Assembly (NCBI GenBank): GCA_017506865.1
Contig: JAFCMP010000002.1
Location: forward strand, 620,001-684,000
DNA: 64,000 nt
From: Tribonema minus
Lineage: Eukaryota; Sar; Xanthophyceae; Tribonematales; Tribonemataceae
Direction of reading: 5' to 3'
Shown here: piece after piece, positions 55,201 through 64,000 of the stretch
Position numbering within the stretch: position 1 is the first letter of the stretch
Layout of the letters: each line of letters starts with the position of its first letter
Program-made: the position numbers and the translations under genes
The notes under the pieces: model-generated
The model's database searches: none
The model's input: the letters and a program-made list of their open reading frames with translations, nothing else
What the model was told of the DNA's origin: nothing

Positions 55201-58200
55201 AACTCAAACTAAAAGTTGGAGGCACAGGAGCGGCATGATGTCTTGCTGTCATTCGTGTGCCGCCACTGCCTCGCATTGTCCAACTTTGCAACATTCCGAG
55301 CACCAACAGTCATCATATCCAGTTGAGATTGTGGCAATGGTGAGAAATGCGTACCTACCTATGAATTACATACATACCCTGGCGTCGTCGCCGACCTGCT
55401 GCAGGCCGGTGGAGGTGGAAAACGACACTGTCCATAAAATAAAATAAATTGCACCAGCAGCAGCAGCAACAAAATGTCCATTAAAAAAAACTTCTGCACC
55501 AGCAGCAGCAGCAACAAAAGCGACTGTGCAACATCATACGTTCTTCCCTTTAAAGCAGCCATTACCCTGGCTTCAGGCCACACAACTTGAACTGCTGTCA
55601 ATGACATCAGGAAGCAGTGGTCTACTTCCTTTTTTGAAGTACATGTATACCTACCGCGTTGTCACCCACACCTGTTGCTGCGTTGCAGGCCCGTGGAGGT
55701 GGAAATCGACCACCACTAAGTTTTCTGTTCTGTTTCAACTTAAGAGCAGTTGGCCTTTGGTGAGAAATGCGCACCTATGAATAAATGCATACCGCGGTCT
55801 CGTCGCCCGCCTGCTGCAGGCCTGTGGAGGTGAAAAATGACTACGCTGTTTAGGCATTGGAGGTCGAAAAGAAACACCGATCAGTTTTCTTCGCTGTTTC
55901 AACTTGCATGAATTTGGCACTTTGGTAAGAATTGCAGTTTCTAAGAATCTTACACCTACCCTTATGTCGTCACCCACCCGCTGCTGCATTGCAGGCCTGT
56001 GGAGGTGGAAAATGACTACGCTGTGCAGCTAACACTGGCGGTCCTGCCAGGCGTGACAGTGCAGCCCTTCCACGTGCATCCAGAGTGAGTACAACATACT
56101 TGAAGTTTATACTGGGAAGTTGTAGTTGACGTACGTACATGCAGGGGGGAGGGCATTTGAAAGGCATAGCACTGGTGCGCACACGCTCATCTTTGTCTGC
56201 CGCATGTGCATCCAGAGTGAGTCAAAACATATACCTGCTTGGAGGTACACATTTTTCCTGGGTATATAAAAGTTCTTTAAGTGTATGCATGTGCAGGATA
56301 TGACAGCGCAGCGCTCCCATGTGCATCCAGAGTGAGTGTCATGTGCTTCAACTTGAAGTGTATTATTTGTACACGGTATGGTGGCGATGCAGCCAGTCAA
56401 CGCGCTTCCAGAGCGAGCCTGATAAACTTTCAAGCATATATCTCCACTGAACAAGGCATGTACCTCTGTGTCATGCGTGACAGCGGCAGCCCTTCCACGT
56501 GCAGTCACAATGAGTCCAACGTATACCCCCATAGGAGTATGTGTATGGTGGACAGATGGACAAGGACGTAGTGTGTGTGGGGGGGGGGAGGGGGCATGTG
56601 GCAATGGAGCTTCGATGTGATCGTCAAAGCGTATTGAGACACTCCATTCAAGTTGTCACAAGTTACATGTCGTAGTAAGCTCAACGCCCACTTCCGGGCT
56701 TTTCCCGCACTCAGCGAGCATTAACTACCGTAAAGTACCGGGTAAACAGCCCCCTAGCGGTAAACAGCCCCTGCGCTGTAAAAGACCCGCGGGTCTTATA
56801 GCACCAGGGGGTCACTGCCAGCTTGAGCCCCCCCTACATGGTAAAAGACCCGGGGGTTGTTTGCCACGTGATGCTTTGTCATTAGCTATGTGCATGTCAC
56901 TACAGTTATGCTCAAAGTACCATGAATGACGTTTGTTGACGGGTGTGTATGTTTCATCACTGGGCCTCAGCACATGCTGTTTTAAAATGCAGGTGTCATG
57001 TCATACTAGTTGAAACGGTTTGTGGGGCAATATAGGCAAAACAACCAAACCCTTCTTCAAGTTGTTGAAGTTTGTTTTCGAGAGAAAAGCGAAGGGAGAC
57101 CACGCTACGATGGACCCGACCTCACGATTCTGCTGTAGGCTGTAACTGAGCTGCAGCCTTTGCTTGACCTGTCAGGCATGCGCCCGAGAGGGCCATCCAT
57201 TGTGTCATCACGAAAATAATGCCGGCGCCTTACTGTGAGCAACTACAGTACGTAGCGCGCCGGTCCTCACGACAGGCACAGGCGTGTCAAATCCCTTGAA
57301 ATTCAAAGCGCACTGCTTGCTATGCTGCGAGTATTTTCTGCGATGATGTAATCGATTAACAGCCCGTGCATGGCAAACTGCCCGGGTGTTTTGCCAGGCG
57401 CAGCTTGCCAGCGCGCATCTGTGCCAGCTTAAGCCCCCCCCCTCTTGGTAAACGCCCCCTGCGCTGTAAACGACCCCTGGGTCTATGGCACCAGAGCCCT
57501 CTGCCAGCCAAGACCCAGGGGTCGTTTACCCGGTACTTTACGGTACAAGTACGTATAGACTACATCAAGTACAAAGACGCAGGGGGGGGGGGGCACATGG
57601 AGGCGGACGTAGGGGAGGACCCCGAGATGCCATTTGGCGGCGGCGGCATTTGAGTGGTTGTCGTTGCGACACTTTCAGACTGTCATACGACATGTAGATT
57701 CCTTACAGCTAGATGCCAATCATCTGGGCTTTTTCGCGCCCTGAGCGAGAATTAATAAAAAGTACAAAGACGCTCCTCCCACCAATCGCCTTGAAAGACG
57801 CTCTGACGTGCAAAACTGGTAACTGCAACAAAGCAGCGTCCTCGGTTCAAAGACGGGGCAGAGCAGGATCGCTGTCGACCCTTCCATTAATCGCTCACCC
57901 ATGTCCATTCCTCGAGCTGCACAAGCAGCCAACTTGAAGTGCGTGAAACTTCACCTTCAGCTGCAGAATGCCCCGTAGGTCGGCCACGTGTAGATACAGC
58001 CCTTGCCGAGCCTGCCCGAGCTGAGCGCTGTGGACCTCGTCGTCATTATCGCTCAATATCATTTGCTTGCAACTTCAACTGCAGGAACGTCCCCGCTCCG
58101 GAGGTCGGCCACGTGCAGATACAGCCCTCTCCAAGCCTGCCCGAGCTGAGCGCTGTGGATCCCGTCTTCCTGCTGTACCCTGCGCCATCGTTCATGTCGA

Positions 58201-61200
58201 GTCTCGACGACTTTCTCGCGGGTATCGACACGGCTCATCCTGGGGGGTTGAAGTTTGGCGCGCTCGCGTCGACGGTCAGCAGCCTCAGCAAGGCGCACCT
58301 GTTCGCATGGGGCGATGATGGCGTCAGCGGCATCACCGCTCAGGTGAGCTGAGCTGTGCAGTGTGCACTGCAAACTTCACTTATGAAGTTCACTCACTTC
58401 ATCAATGAAGTTCGCCAAAAGTGGTGTGTTCGTGGCGTGATGGGGGCGTCAGCGGCATCACTGCTCAGGTGAGCTGAGCCGTACCATGTGCACTGTGCCA
58501 ATCTTCATTGGTGAAATTCATACAAATAATTGCGTGGGGCGACGCGAGCAGCGGCATCTGGTAAACTGATGAGTAAGGTGCATCAACTTCAAGTGCTGCT
58601 TGCGGGCAAAAGACTTGCTCTGATCATAATTTGGTTTGCAAAACCCGCGGGTTTGCGCCTTGCGATGCCACTAACCTCACCATACAAGGTGCAAAAACAG
58701 GCACGTCGTACCCCTTGCAACACTGCTCAGCAACGCTTCTCGGCAGGTAACTGACACAAGTGAACTGCCTCAATCTTCGATGGCTTGCAACACGTAGAAG
58801 TAGCTTGCTCTGGTTGTAGTATGATCATAAACTTCCGAGCCCTGCACCTTTGTTGCCATTACCATTGCCACACAAGGTGCACAACAGGCGTAACCCTTGC
58901 AGCATGCGCCACTCTATACGGTATGTACCCAGGACTTTGCGGAGGGGACAGAGGTGCAAAACAGGCATTTCGTAACCCTTTCATGTATGTGCCAACTGAT
59001 GGTATGTATGTATAAATGTTCCACTCTGCTATACGGTATGTACCCCAGGATTTTGCGGAAGGGACAGAGGACCAGGACCTCCCCTGGCTGTTCAACTCGG
59101 GGGTGGTGGGCGTGGCGCTGAGCGGTGACATCCGCGCACGCTCTTACATCACACAGGGGTACGTGTGTATATGGTGACAATAGCATGTATGACTTGGGAA
59201 TGCCTTCACTGTAATGCTGAAGTATGATATGGTTACTGACATCACGCGCACTCGTACATCACACAGGGGTACGTATGCATATAATGCCATGGTGACAAAA
59301 CCATGTGAAGATGGCTTGGGAATGCTGGAGTGCAATGATCACTGACATCCGCGCACGCTCTTACATTACACAAGAGTATGCATGTATGAGAAAAGTCTGT
59401 TAACACCACCACATGTGGCGTGTGGCTTGATGATGACATGTGAAGTAGAATTCTGTTGAACCTGCGAAACGATACTTCATGACATCCGCGCACGCTCTTA
59501 CATCACGCAGGGGTACGTATGTATGTGTGAGTCCTTGGTGATGTTGCCGTGAAATGCTGAAGTATGATGATGGGTGACATTACGCGCGCGCTCTTACATC
59601 ACACAGGGGTACGAATGTATGTACGTGTATCAGTCCATGGTGATATTGCCGTGAAGTGCTGAAGTATGATGACTCCTGACGTCCGCGCGCGCTCCTACAC
59701 GCAGGGTATGTATGGATGGATGTGTAAGAGTCCATGGTGATACCACCGTGTAACATGACTTGGGAATGCCGTCAACGTAACGCTGAAGTATGGTGATCAC
59801 TGACATGCGCGCGCTCACCTGCATAGGGCTAGGTTCAGGATTACAGGGGTACTACTGTATGAATGTTCTCGATTGATGACATACCATTGTGCTTGAGTTG
59901 ATTATGTCATGAATGTTTTGGTCCTTGAAGTGACACCATGGCGATCGACTCAATCACATCAAGAATGTTGTTGGTCAGCCTGGAAGTACGATTTTAGACA
60001 TCAGCGAGCGCTTCTGCTTTACGCAAGGGTATACATGCATGCATGAGACTCCGTGGCGACATTCAGTCGATACCATATCGCAAGACTTCAGTGGCGTTAT
60101 GAAAGGAAGTACCTCATGACTCATGCGCGCGATCTTACACCACACAGACGTCTGAACTTGAATTGTAGGGTTAGTTAGGGTTAGGGTTTGCACATCACGC
60201 AAGGGTACGCTTGTGTGAGATTCTGTGGTTGTGCACTGCACCTGTCGACCGTACACTGAAGTGCTCCATGTGACGCTCGTGTCTTAAGTTCAATGCTTAC
60301 TTCACCACTTACCTCAACACAATCACCCCCGTATCAACCCTCCTCGGTGTTTCCTGGGGTGTGCCCCTCCGTATCGCGCGCACGAGACTACAGCTTCTGT
60401 TGAACATGACGCGAAGTGACGCTCCTGTTCTGATCAGCTTCAACCCTACCCTATTTGTTCCTCCAGGGCACGGCCGCTTGGCCCCGCATACATCTGCGAC
60501 CGCGTGGACAAGAGCACCATCTTCAGCATACGCATCGCGCCGCCCGCCAACCCAGACGGTACGCGTGCCTACGCACACAGTTTTTGAGGCGAATCTGGCA
60601 GCAATGCGGAACCACACTATATGTAGGCCTTTGTTCGGCATACGCATAGCGCCGCCCACCAACCCAGACGGTACGCAAGCCTACTCGCAGAGTTTTTAGG
60701 CTAATCTGCTAGACCACTGGCAACATGCAGTGCGTGCATCTGCACAAAGTTTGTGGTTCTAATCTGGCAGCAACGCGGAACTGCACTTTAGGCCTTTCTT
60801 CAGCACACGCATCGCGCCGCCCGCCAACTTAAATGGTACGCATACAGGATGTGGCACACTGTATCTACGCCCAAGTCTCTTCGTAGGCTGATGTGCCCGT
60901 TATCACTGGCAGCATGTAGAACCGCACTCTAGGCCTGTGTTCAACGTACACATTGCGCCGCCCGCCAATTCAGATGGTACACGAACAGTATGCGACGTAC
61001 TGTACCTACGCACAGTCTCTTCAAAGTCTCTTGATAGGTCGACGTGCCTGAGAGGCGCATCCTAGGCCCATGTTCAGCGTACGCATCGCGCTGCGCGCCA
61101 ACACAGATGCGCGCGCGTAGTGCAGTGTTGAAGTTCACAACGCACCTCTGTCCACCGCTCGCAGTGCGTAAGATCACGGCGAGAGAGCTGTTTGACAACA

Positions 61201-63780
61201 GTAAACTCAGGGAGGGCTGGTGTTTTGTAGGTCGCAGAGATTGACAGTAAAGAGCATAAGGAGCACTGTTTTTGGCATACGCATCGCGCCGCCTGCCGAC
61301 CGAGACGGTACACATATCTCTGTAATAATTTACTTCAGAGGTGATATTTAGCCTGATGAACATGCATGAACCACACTTGAGGCCCGAGTGCCGAGCTGTA
61401 CTTTACTTGCCTTCAGCAGCAGCATCACCGAGGGCTGCGGACCATACATCAAGCGATTGCAAAGAGCGGAAAAACTTGGCGACATGCAGCAAGCGTGCGT
61501 CACTGACTGAAGATCGCCGATCTACTGTGTCAGTGCACATGTCATTTCGCCCGGCCTTGGGGAAATTTCCCTTGTTGCGCTGAACTTCAACTTGCTGGGC
61601 TGAGCGCATGCCGTTCATTTAAAAGCTGCTAAGTTGAGCACTGTGCCCATTGTGCTGAGCGCTGCATGCCCTGTCTGTGTGCGCGCAGGCGTGCCGGGGC
61701 CCGCTATGCCGCCGCTCGCCGCCATTCGCCAGCTGCAGCAGGCCTCGTTCAACCCCCCTGTTCTTAGCACTGTGCCCATTGTGCTGAGCGCTGCTTGCCC
61801 ATTTTCTATATGCATGCAGGTGTGCCAGGGCCCGCGATGCCACCACTGGCCGCCATCCGCCAGCTGCAGCAGGCCGCGCCGGAGGCGGAGGCGGCGGCGA
61901 TACAGCGCTCGTTGCTCGTCGGCACTGAGGCCAATGCGCTGCCAAATTCGCCGCTCCAGGTACGTTGAGCCTCGCAAACAGCCAGTGGTTAGGCTAGGAG
62001 GAAGCGTCCTTCAGACCATGTTGAGCACTGAGTCGGCACCGAGGCACACGCGCTGCCAAATTTGCCGCTTCAGGTGCAGTCAGGAGTAGGAGTCCATGGA
62101 CAATACGGAGCACTGAAGCCGGCCTTTGGTGAGGGCGTGGGTACTGGGCCCTCATGCCAATGCTGAGCACTGATGCCAAATGCGCCGCTCGAGGTACAAT
62201 CAGGCCCTGTGAACAGCCAGTGGTAGTGCCAGGGGTATGCATGTATGTGTCGTGAATGCCTACATATGCCGTGCTTGCGCGTTGGGTACAGCTGCGAATA
62301 AGCGGTTGTGGCTATGAGCCTGTGGCAGTGCTCACGCGCCACGGCGTGTCATCGCAGTGCCGCCACAACGCACACGAGTCACTGCAAAGAGTGCACGCCT
62401 ATGCTTCAGTGCGCGCACGCACGCGCAGCGGTACCTGCATGCTGTCTCAACTGGCGGTACACGCATGCACACAGGGTACGTATGCACTTGAGAATAACCG
62501 ATACCTATATACATACCTACGCCTTCGCGTCAACGCAGGTGAAAGAGCGCGTGGAGGGATTCACCGACAGGCTCATGGTGCGCACCATCGCACGCGGCGG
62601 CATGAAGGCAAGTGCACATCAATAGCGGTTCCCGTACTTCAACGTCTCGTTGAATCAGGTACATCTTCACTAGAGCTCTAGCTTCAACACCTCAAGCTAC
62701 AACATCTTGATGCTTCAACTCTTCTGTCAAGGTACGTCAAACACTCTGGTCTTGCAAAGTTCTGACAGTTACGAAAACCTTGTGGTTCTGTGTTCTCAGC
62801 TTCATTGCCGTGGAAGCTGCTTTTCAAACCTTTGATACTGTACCTTAGACTTTGACATGCAAGCTCTGCCATGCATGCCTTGTGCAGTTTATGCCCATAC
62901 CTTGCTCATGTATATGTATACAATATGCCCAGCGCCTGTCTGGGCACAACAGCTTGGAATTAGGCTCAGGACATAGCTATATGCTTGAGGAATACATCCC
63001 AAGGATGCGCATGTACATATCCGATACCCACCTCTTGCTCATGTAGAGCACCTACCGTCTGTCCGGCGACAACAGGATGGGAGCAATGCATTGTGCAGGC
63101 CATACAAACCTCTCCCCCCACCCGTTGCTTATCACATGTGTCTCAACACCACACAATGGCAGCGTCTTAGTGTTAGGGTTAGCTGCTTGGGCTCGACCTC
63201 CATTTCCTATACCTACCCTTTGCTCATACCTGCCCCACGCTGATGTAGTGACAGCACGAGAGCATCATCAGCCTCTTGGTGTTGCTGTACATACCCCTTG
63301 TAACCAACGTCCCTCCCGTGCCTTTGTATAACTTTAAGTAGCACCCACCACCTGTCTGCCACCAACAGAACGGAAGCATTTCTCTTGTACTTCATGTACT
63401 TTGAAAATTAAACTTCGAAGTAACATAACACCCCAGCAACCGCACCCGGCAATCATAGGACGGGAGTATTAAGCCGCCCAGGCCCGATCTCACTCTTGGA
63501 TTGACCTCACTCTCGGGCCCGATGATCGTACTTTTAGATTAACATGACACCCATTTATTAACAGGATGGAAGTATTACGCTGCCTGGGCCGGAACTTATC
63601 TTGTATAGTATATACATATATTATAGTATAACATGACACTTGTTGCCTGTTTAACATGAACAGGATGGGAGCATTACATTGCCCGGGCCTGATCTTCGGA
63701 AAGGACAGCGCCTCCAGTTCTTCATCAGGGACGGTCCGGCAGCGGCCGCTGACTTGGACTCGACTCTGGCCGCATACAAA
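52221..63780 (+). CDS. FIST-domain protein with plastid presequence (continues past window)
   Basis: Exons 52221-52499, 53625-53815, 55995-56084, 58085-58343, 59049-59158, 60467-60558, 61820-61959, 62539-62607 and 63664-63780 all join in phase (449 codons), and the last ends at a GTGAGT donor, so the gene runs on. FIST domains are ligand-binding sensory modules known mainly from bacterial signalling proteins and also from plants and algae. The N-terminus is a signal peptide MQYLLVATAALHLACVANA followed by FVS, the ASAFAP-type plastid signal. FIST_N signs are WSSAVSTATDLPTAIEQ, PDLAILHVSSIYGGP, ALVGGGASGVVG, FLLYPAPSFMSSLDDFLAGI and SGVVGVALSGDIRARSYITQ. FIST_C signs are PGPAMPPLAAIRQLQQ and RLQFFIRDGPAAAADLDSTL. 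Mean intron length exceeds 1 kb because of edge copies and inserted elements. Intron 8 has a GC donor (62608). Confidence 0.85.
53930..54660 (+). repeat. Four copies of FIST exon 2 end and donor
   Basis: Units ending near 53987, 54150, 54495 and 54640 repeat GGGGCGAGCGGGGTAGTGGG, TATGCGCAAGG and the donor of the exon ending at 53815. The last two have lost the AG/GT context. Confidence 0.9.
55375..55860 (+). repeat. Three copies of FIST exon 3 start and acceptor
   Basis: Units near 55400, 55680 and 55815 repeat CTGCAGGCCTGTGGAGGTG and TCGTCGCCC ahead of the functional acceptor at 55994. A duplicated CAGCAGCAGCAGCAACAAAA block lies at 55455-55520. Confidence 0.88.
56190..56530 (+). repeat. 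Copies of FIST exon 3 end and donor
   Basis: Units near 56200, 56300, 56390 and 56480 repeat CACGTGCATCCAGAGTGAGT, in decreasing quality, after the functional donor at 56085. Confidence 0.85.
56728..57543. mobile_element. Non-autonomous inverted-repeat transposon (MITE-like), TA flanks
   Basis: The ends are inverted repeats: CCGTAAAGTACCGGGTAAAC at the left and its reverse complement at the right, extending imperfectly into GCCCC/GGGGT. Both ends are flanked by TA (56726-56727 and 57544-57545), as for Tc1/mariner-type insertions. The 816-base body holds further inner copies of GTAAA.GCCCC and GACCC.GGGGTC words and no transposase. It lies in FIST intron 3. Confidence 0.7.
57567..57773 (+). 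mobile_element. Retroposon copy with 14-bp target duplication
   Basis: The body 57581-57759 is flanked by AAGTACAAAGACGC at 57567-57580 and 57760-57773. It starts with a G-run, has a short frame ending GGCGGCGGCATTTGA, then a 3' tail ending AATTAATAAA. It matches 1598-1794 in inverted orientation and 38-125. Variable 5' truncation, long target duplications and an A-rich 3' end point to target-primed retroposition. Confidence 0.78.
57950..58045 (+). repeat. Copy of FIST exon 4 start and acceptor
   Basis: About 90 bases (CTGCAGAATGCCCCG, GGTCGGCCACGTG, AGCCTGCCCGAGCTGAGCGC) repeat 58078-58165, upstream of the functional acceptor at 58084. Confidence 0.92.
58430..58965 (+). repeat. Edge copies in FIST intron 4
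   Basis: Exon 4 end plus donor is copied at 58437-58490 (GGCGTCAGCGGCATCACTGC) and, more poorly, at 58536-58560. The exon 5 start plus acceptor is copied at 58915-58955 (TATGTACCCAGGACTTTGCG). Confidence 0.85.
59225..60215 (+). repeat. About nine copies of FIST exon 5 end and donor
   Basis: Units near 59240, 59345, 59480, 59577, 59678, 59795, 59998, 60115 and 60188 repeat GACATCCGCGCACGCTCTTA and CATCACACAGGGGTACG from 59128-59165. Spacers of about 60-130 bases include GCTGAAGTATGATG and CCATGGTGAT. This is the largest edge-copy array in the window. Confidence 0.92.
60630..61330 (+). repeat. Five copies of FIST exon 6 end and donor
   Basis: Units near 60637, 60797, 60938, 61071 and 61275 repeat TTCAGCATACGCATCGCGCC and GCCAACCCAGACGGTACGC from 60524-60563, plus spacer words (AATCTGGCAGCAACGCGGAA). 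Confidence 0.92.
61675..62230 (+). repeat. Edge copies flanking FIST exon 7
   Basis: Acceptor plus exon start is copied at 61682-61755 (GGGCCCGCTATGCCGCC, CGCCAGCTGCAGCAGGCC). Exon end plus donor is copied at about 62030-62080 and 62160-62200 (CGCTGCCAAATT.GCCGCT.CAGGT). The functional exon is 61820-61959. Confidence 0.9.
62880..63610 (+). repeat. Copies of FIST exon 9 start and acceptor
   Basis: Units near 62930, 63050, 63355, 63445 and 63555 repeat CACCNNNTGTCTGCCAACAGGATGG-type sequence with progressively more of the exon (the last two retain GGACGGGAGTATTA and GCCCAGGCCCGATCT). The functional acceptor is at 63663. Confidence 0.82.
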
Positions 63781-64000
63781 GTGAGTCACTCTTTCAACAT
63801 GACTGCGCAGAGAACCGGCTAGGGTTTCAAGCTTGAGTACAAGAAGGTTTACGGTTTTCGCACCTTAGAATCAGAGCTGACTGTTGCCCGCGTGGAGAAC
63901 GGTGACCCTAACCCTTGAAGACTAGTAGGTTTACGGTTGTCAAAAAATTTCAAGCAAAGTTGATTGTGCCAGGGCAGGTGACCCAAAGTTATGGCGAGTG
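63781..64000. other. Start of the next FIST intron
   Basis: The sequence follows a GTGAGT donor, contains CCCTAACCCTTGA, and has no recognised exon before the window ends. Confidence 0.5.

Noticed and set aside
59225..60215. Regularly spaced repeats resembling a CRISPR array
   Set aside because: The repeats are diverged, unequal in spacing, match the end of a coding exon, and lie in a eukaryotic intron; no cas gene is present.

Overview
This window reads as nuclear DNA of a eukaryotic alga with a secondary (red-lineage) plastid; ochrophyte or haptophyte fits best. The reasons are multi-exon genes with GT-AG and some GC-AG introns, GC-rich exons in lower-GC introns, many short interstitial TTAGGG runs, an LTR retrotransposon, and at least three nuclear genes whose products start with a signal peptide followed by a phenylalanine at the predicted cleavage point (the ASAFAP-type plastid presequence). 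I cannot name the species.

Layout. 1-8043: a cluster of short palindromes, two copies of a small non-LTR-like retroposon, and a nearly complete LTR retrotransposon (1804-8039, TGTA target duplication). It carries a chromodomain integrase on the minus strand and, antisense to it, a C5 cytosine DNA methyltransferase; no reverse transcriptase is visible. 8694-9665: a tentative plus-strand gene. 11445-18513 (minus): a complete seven-exon alpha/beta hydrolase. 18699-19337 (plus): a DUF3783-like protein, divergent from the hydrolase. 22055-25687 (minus): a plastid PDZ plus 2Fe-2S ferredoxin-domain protein. 25870-27879 (plus): a two-exon SAM methyltransferase, divergent from the ferredoxin gene. 30048-39484 (plus, 3' end not found): a large SNF2-like protein with a long low-complexity N-terminus and degenerate ATPase motifs. 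42172-49758 (minus): a complete six-exon sulfotransferase. 52221-63780 and beyond (plus): a FIST-domain protein with a plastid presequence, nine exons found. Its third intron holds a TA-flanked inverted-repeat element and another retroposon copy.

The gene models were built by hand from domain motifs and splice phase. In the hydrolase, sulfotransferase, ferredoxin, methyltransferase and FIST genes every exon joins in frame, which is strong internal support. The main structural oddity is that most introns of these genes are swollen by diverged tandem copies of the adjoining exon edge: exon end plus donor copied downstream of the donor, or acceptor plus exon start copied upstream of the acceptor. 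Similar copies occur at some gene starts and stops. This pattern recurs in six genes on both strands and is the best candidate for an undescribed process here.

The genes do not form one pathway. Four (DUF3783-like, PDZ-ferredoxin, FIST, possibly the methyltransferase) look plastid or secretory targeted; the hydrolase and sulfotransferase have N-terminal membrane segments. The DNA methyltransferase belongs to the retrotransposon.
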